Positions 63,670 through 64,000 of a stretch of 64,000 nucleotides of DNA are shown here, piece by piece. The position numbers and the translations under genes are program-made. The DNA comes from Streptomyces sp. NBC_00576. Its GTDB lineage: Bacteria; Actinomycetota; Actinomycetes; Streptomycetales; Streptomycetaceae. The stretch spans positions 5,952,001-6,016,000 of the forward strand of contig NZ_CP107780.1 of assembly GCF_036345175.1 (NCBI RefSeq), given 5' to 3'. The notes below the pieces were generated by a model. The model saw nothing but the letters and a program-made list of their open reading frames with translations. It was not told where the DNA came from and searched no databases. Each line of letters opens with the position of its first letter. Position 1 is the stretch's first letter.

Positions 63670-64000
63670 CGCCACGCTGCACAACACGACACAGGACCCC
63701 GATGACTTCGCGGTCCAGATCGCCGACCAGGTGGAGAGCTTCCTGGTGGCCGTCACCGAGGTGGCGAAGGGCGACGAGCCGGACTCGGCAGTGCCCTTCC
63801 TCCTCCTGGAGGTCTCCCAGCTCCTGCTCGCCGGCGGCCGCCTCGGCGCCCACGAGGACATCCTCCCGGACGAGCGCTACGAGCCCGACCTGGGCCCGGA
63901 ACCGGACGTGGACGACATCCGCGAACGGCTGGCGCTGATGCTGGACCCGGTGGACGTCTACTCGGAGGTCTTCGACCCCTACGAGCCCCGCAAGGCCCCG
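63662..64000 (+). CDS. DUF5063-family protein, 3' end off window
   Basis: 113 codons are visible from an ATG at 63662 overlapping the recR stop. The sequence is acidic and helical (DDFAVQIADQVESFLVAVTE, VPFLLLEVSQLLLAGGRLGA, HEDILPDERYEPDLGPEPDV, then RLALMLDPVDVYSEVFDPYE), matching the DUF5063 proteins that follow recR in Streptomyces. No catalytic motif is known. Coupling to recR suggests co-expression, but a role in repair has not been shown. Confidence 0.8.
   Translation, partial: MSDATLHNTTQDPDDFAVQIADQVESFLVAVTEVAKGDEPDSAVPFLLLEVSQLLLAGGRLGAHEDILPDERYEPDLGPEPDVDDIRERLALMLDPVDVYSEVFDPYEPRKAP

Noticed and set aside
1..64000. tRNA and rRNA genes
   Set aside because: No cloverleaf with the conserved T-loop GTTCRANYC and anticodon arm, and no rRNA-like stretch, was found on reading either strand.

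Overview
The window reads as a Streptomyces chromosome segment: very high GC with strong third-position GC bias in the real frames, GTG/TTG starts with purine-rich ribosome binding sites, many overlapping stop/start junctions, and families typical of the genus (XRE-DUF397 pairs, DUF6461, DUF2637, a PASTA-less Ser/Thr kinase, FemAB-like enzymes, YtrA-type GntR). The right end (kinase, SLATT protein, ybaB, recR) and purA are core genes. Several stretches between them look accessory: lower GC, decayed genes and an IS remnant.

Layout. 1-7.5 kb: a polysaccharide locus, with a GT-C mannosyltransferase-like protein (cut by the window edge), a membrane-anchored GH26 hydrolase and a hyaluronan/NodC-like processive GT2 on the minus strand, facing UDP-glucose dehydrogenase, a second GH26 (lipoprotein) and a repeat-bearing membrane protein on the plus strand. 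7.5-10.3 kb: a LuxR remnant, a FemAB-like transferase and a cytochrome P450. 10.3-16 kb: accessory block with an anti-sigma-like ATPase, XRE regulator and DUF397 protein (plus a decayed DUF397 copy), DUF6461, VOC and other small genes, ending in an ISL3-type transposase remnant. 16-19.2 kb: ABC-2 exporter operon under a divergent MarR/GbsR-like regulator with a clear operator. 19.3-23.2 kb: ethanolamine permease opposite eutBC, whose eutC runs into a palindromic repeat cluster. 23.3-25.7 kb: DAG-kinase-like gene opposite purA. 25.7-27.5 kb: gene remains, a perfect 25-bp-arm hairpin and a DUF2637 pair.

27.8-37.9 kb: Tat-exported 5'-nucleotidase; MFS pump/LysR divergent pair; DMT permease with two operator-like palindromes; GNAT-like protein; HTH regulator opposite a DUF4097 protein; YtrA-type GntR with a membrane protein and twin operators; LysE-like fragment; thioesterase. 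38-43.5 kb: membrane protein, TolB/CWB2 cell-wall protein, HEAT-repeat protein. 43.5-48.1 kb: a second XRE-DUF397 pair, an HTH protein and a toxin-antitoxin-like pair with a 27-bp palindrome touching the antitoxin start. 48.3-53.1 kb: GT2-membrane fusion, FCD-GntR regulator, class III aminotransferase. 53.3-61.4 kb: Ser/Thr kinase, then a 1618-residue polymorphic toxin (signal anchor, ricin-B lectin, Ala-rich coiled coil, pre-toxin, HINT, C-terminal toxin), its overlapping putative immunity gene, a terminator and a truncated duplicate of the pre-toxin module. 61.5-64 kb: SLATT-domain protein, ybaB, recR, and a DUF5063 gene cut by the window end.

The systems most worth follow-up are the HINT polymorphic toxin/immunity cassette with its orphan duplicate module, the GT2/Ugd/twin-GH26 polysaccharide locus, and the toxin-antitoxin-like pair. 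Family assignments rest on motifs recognised by eye; no database search was run.
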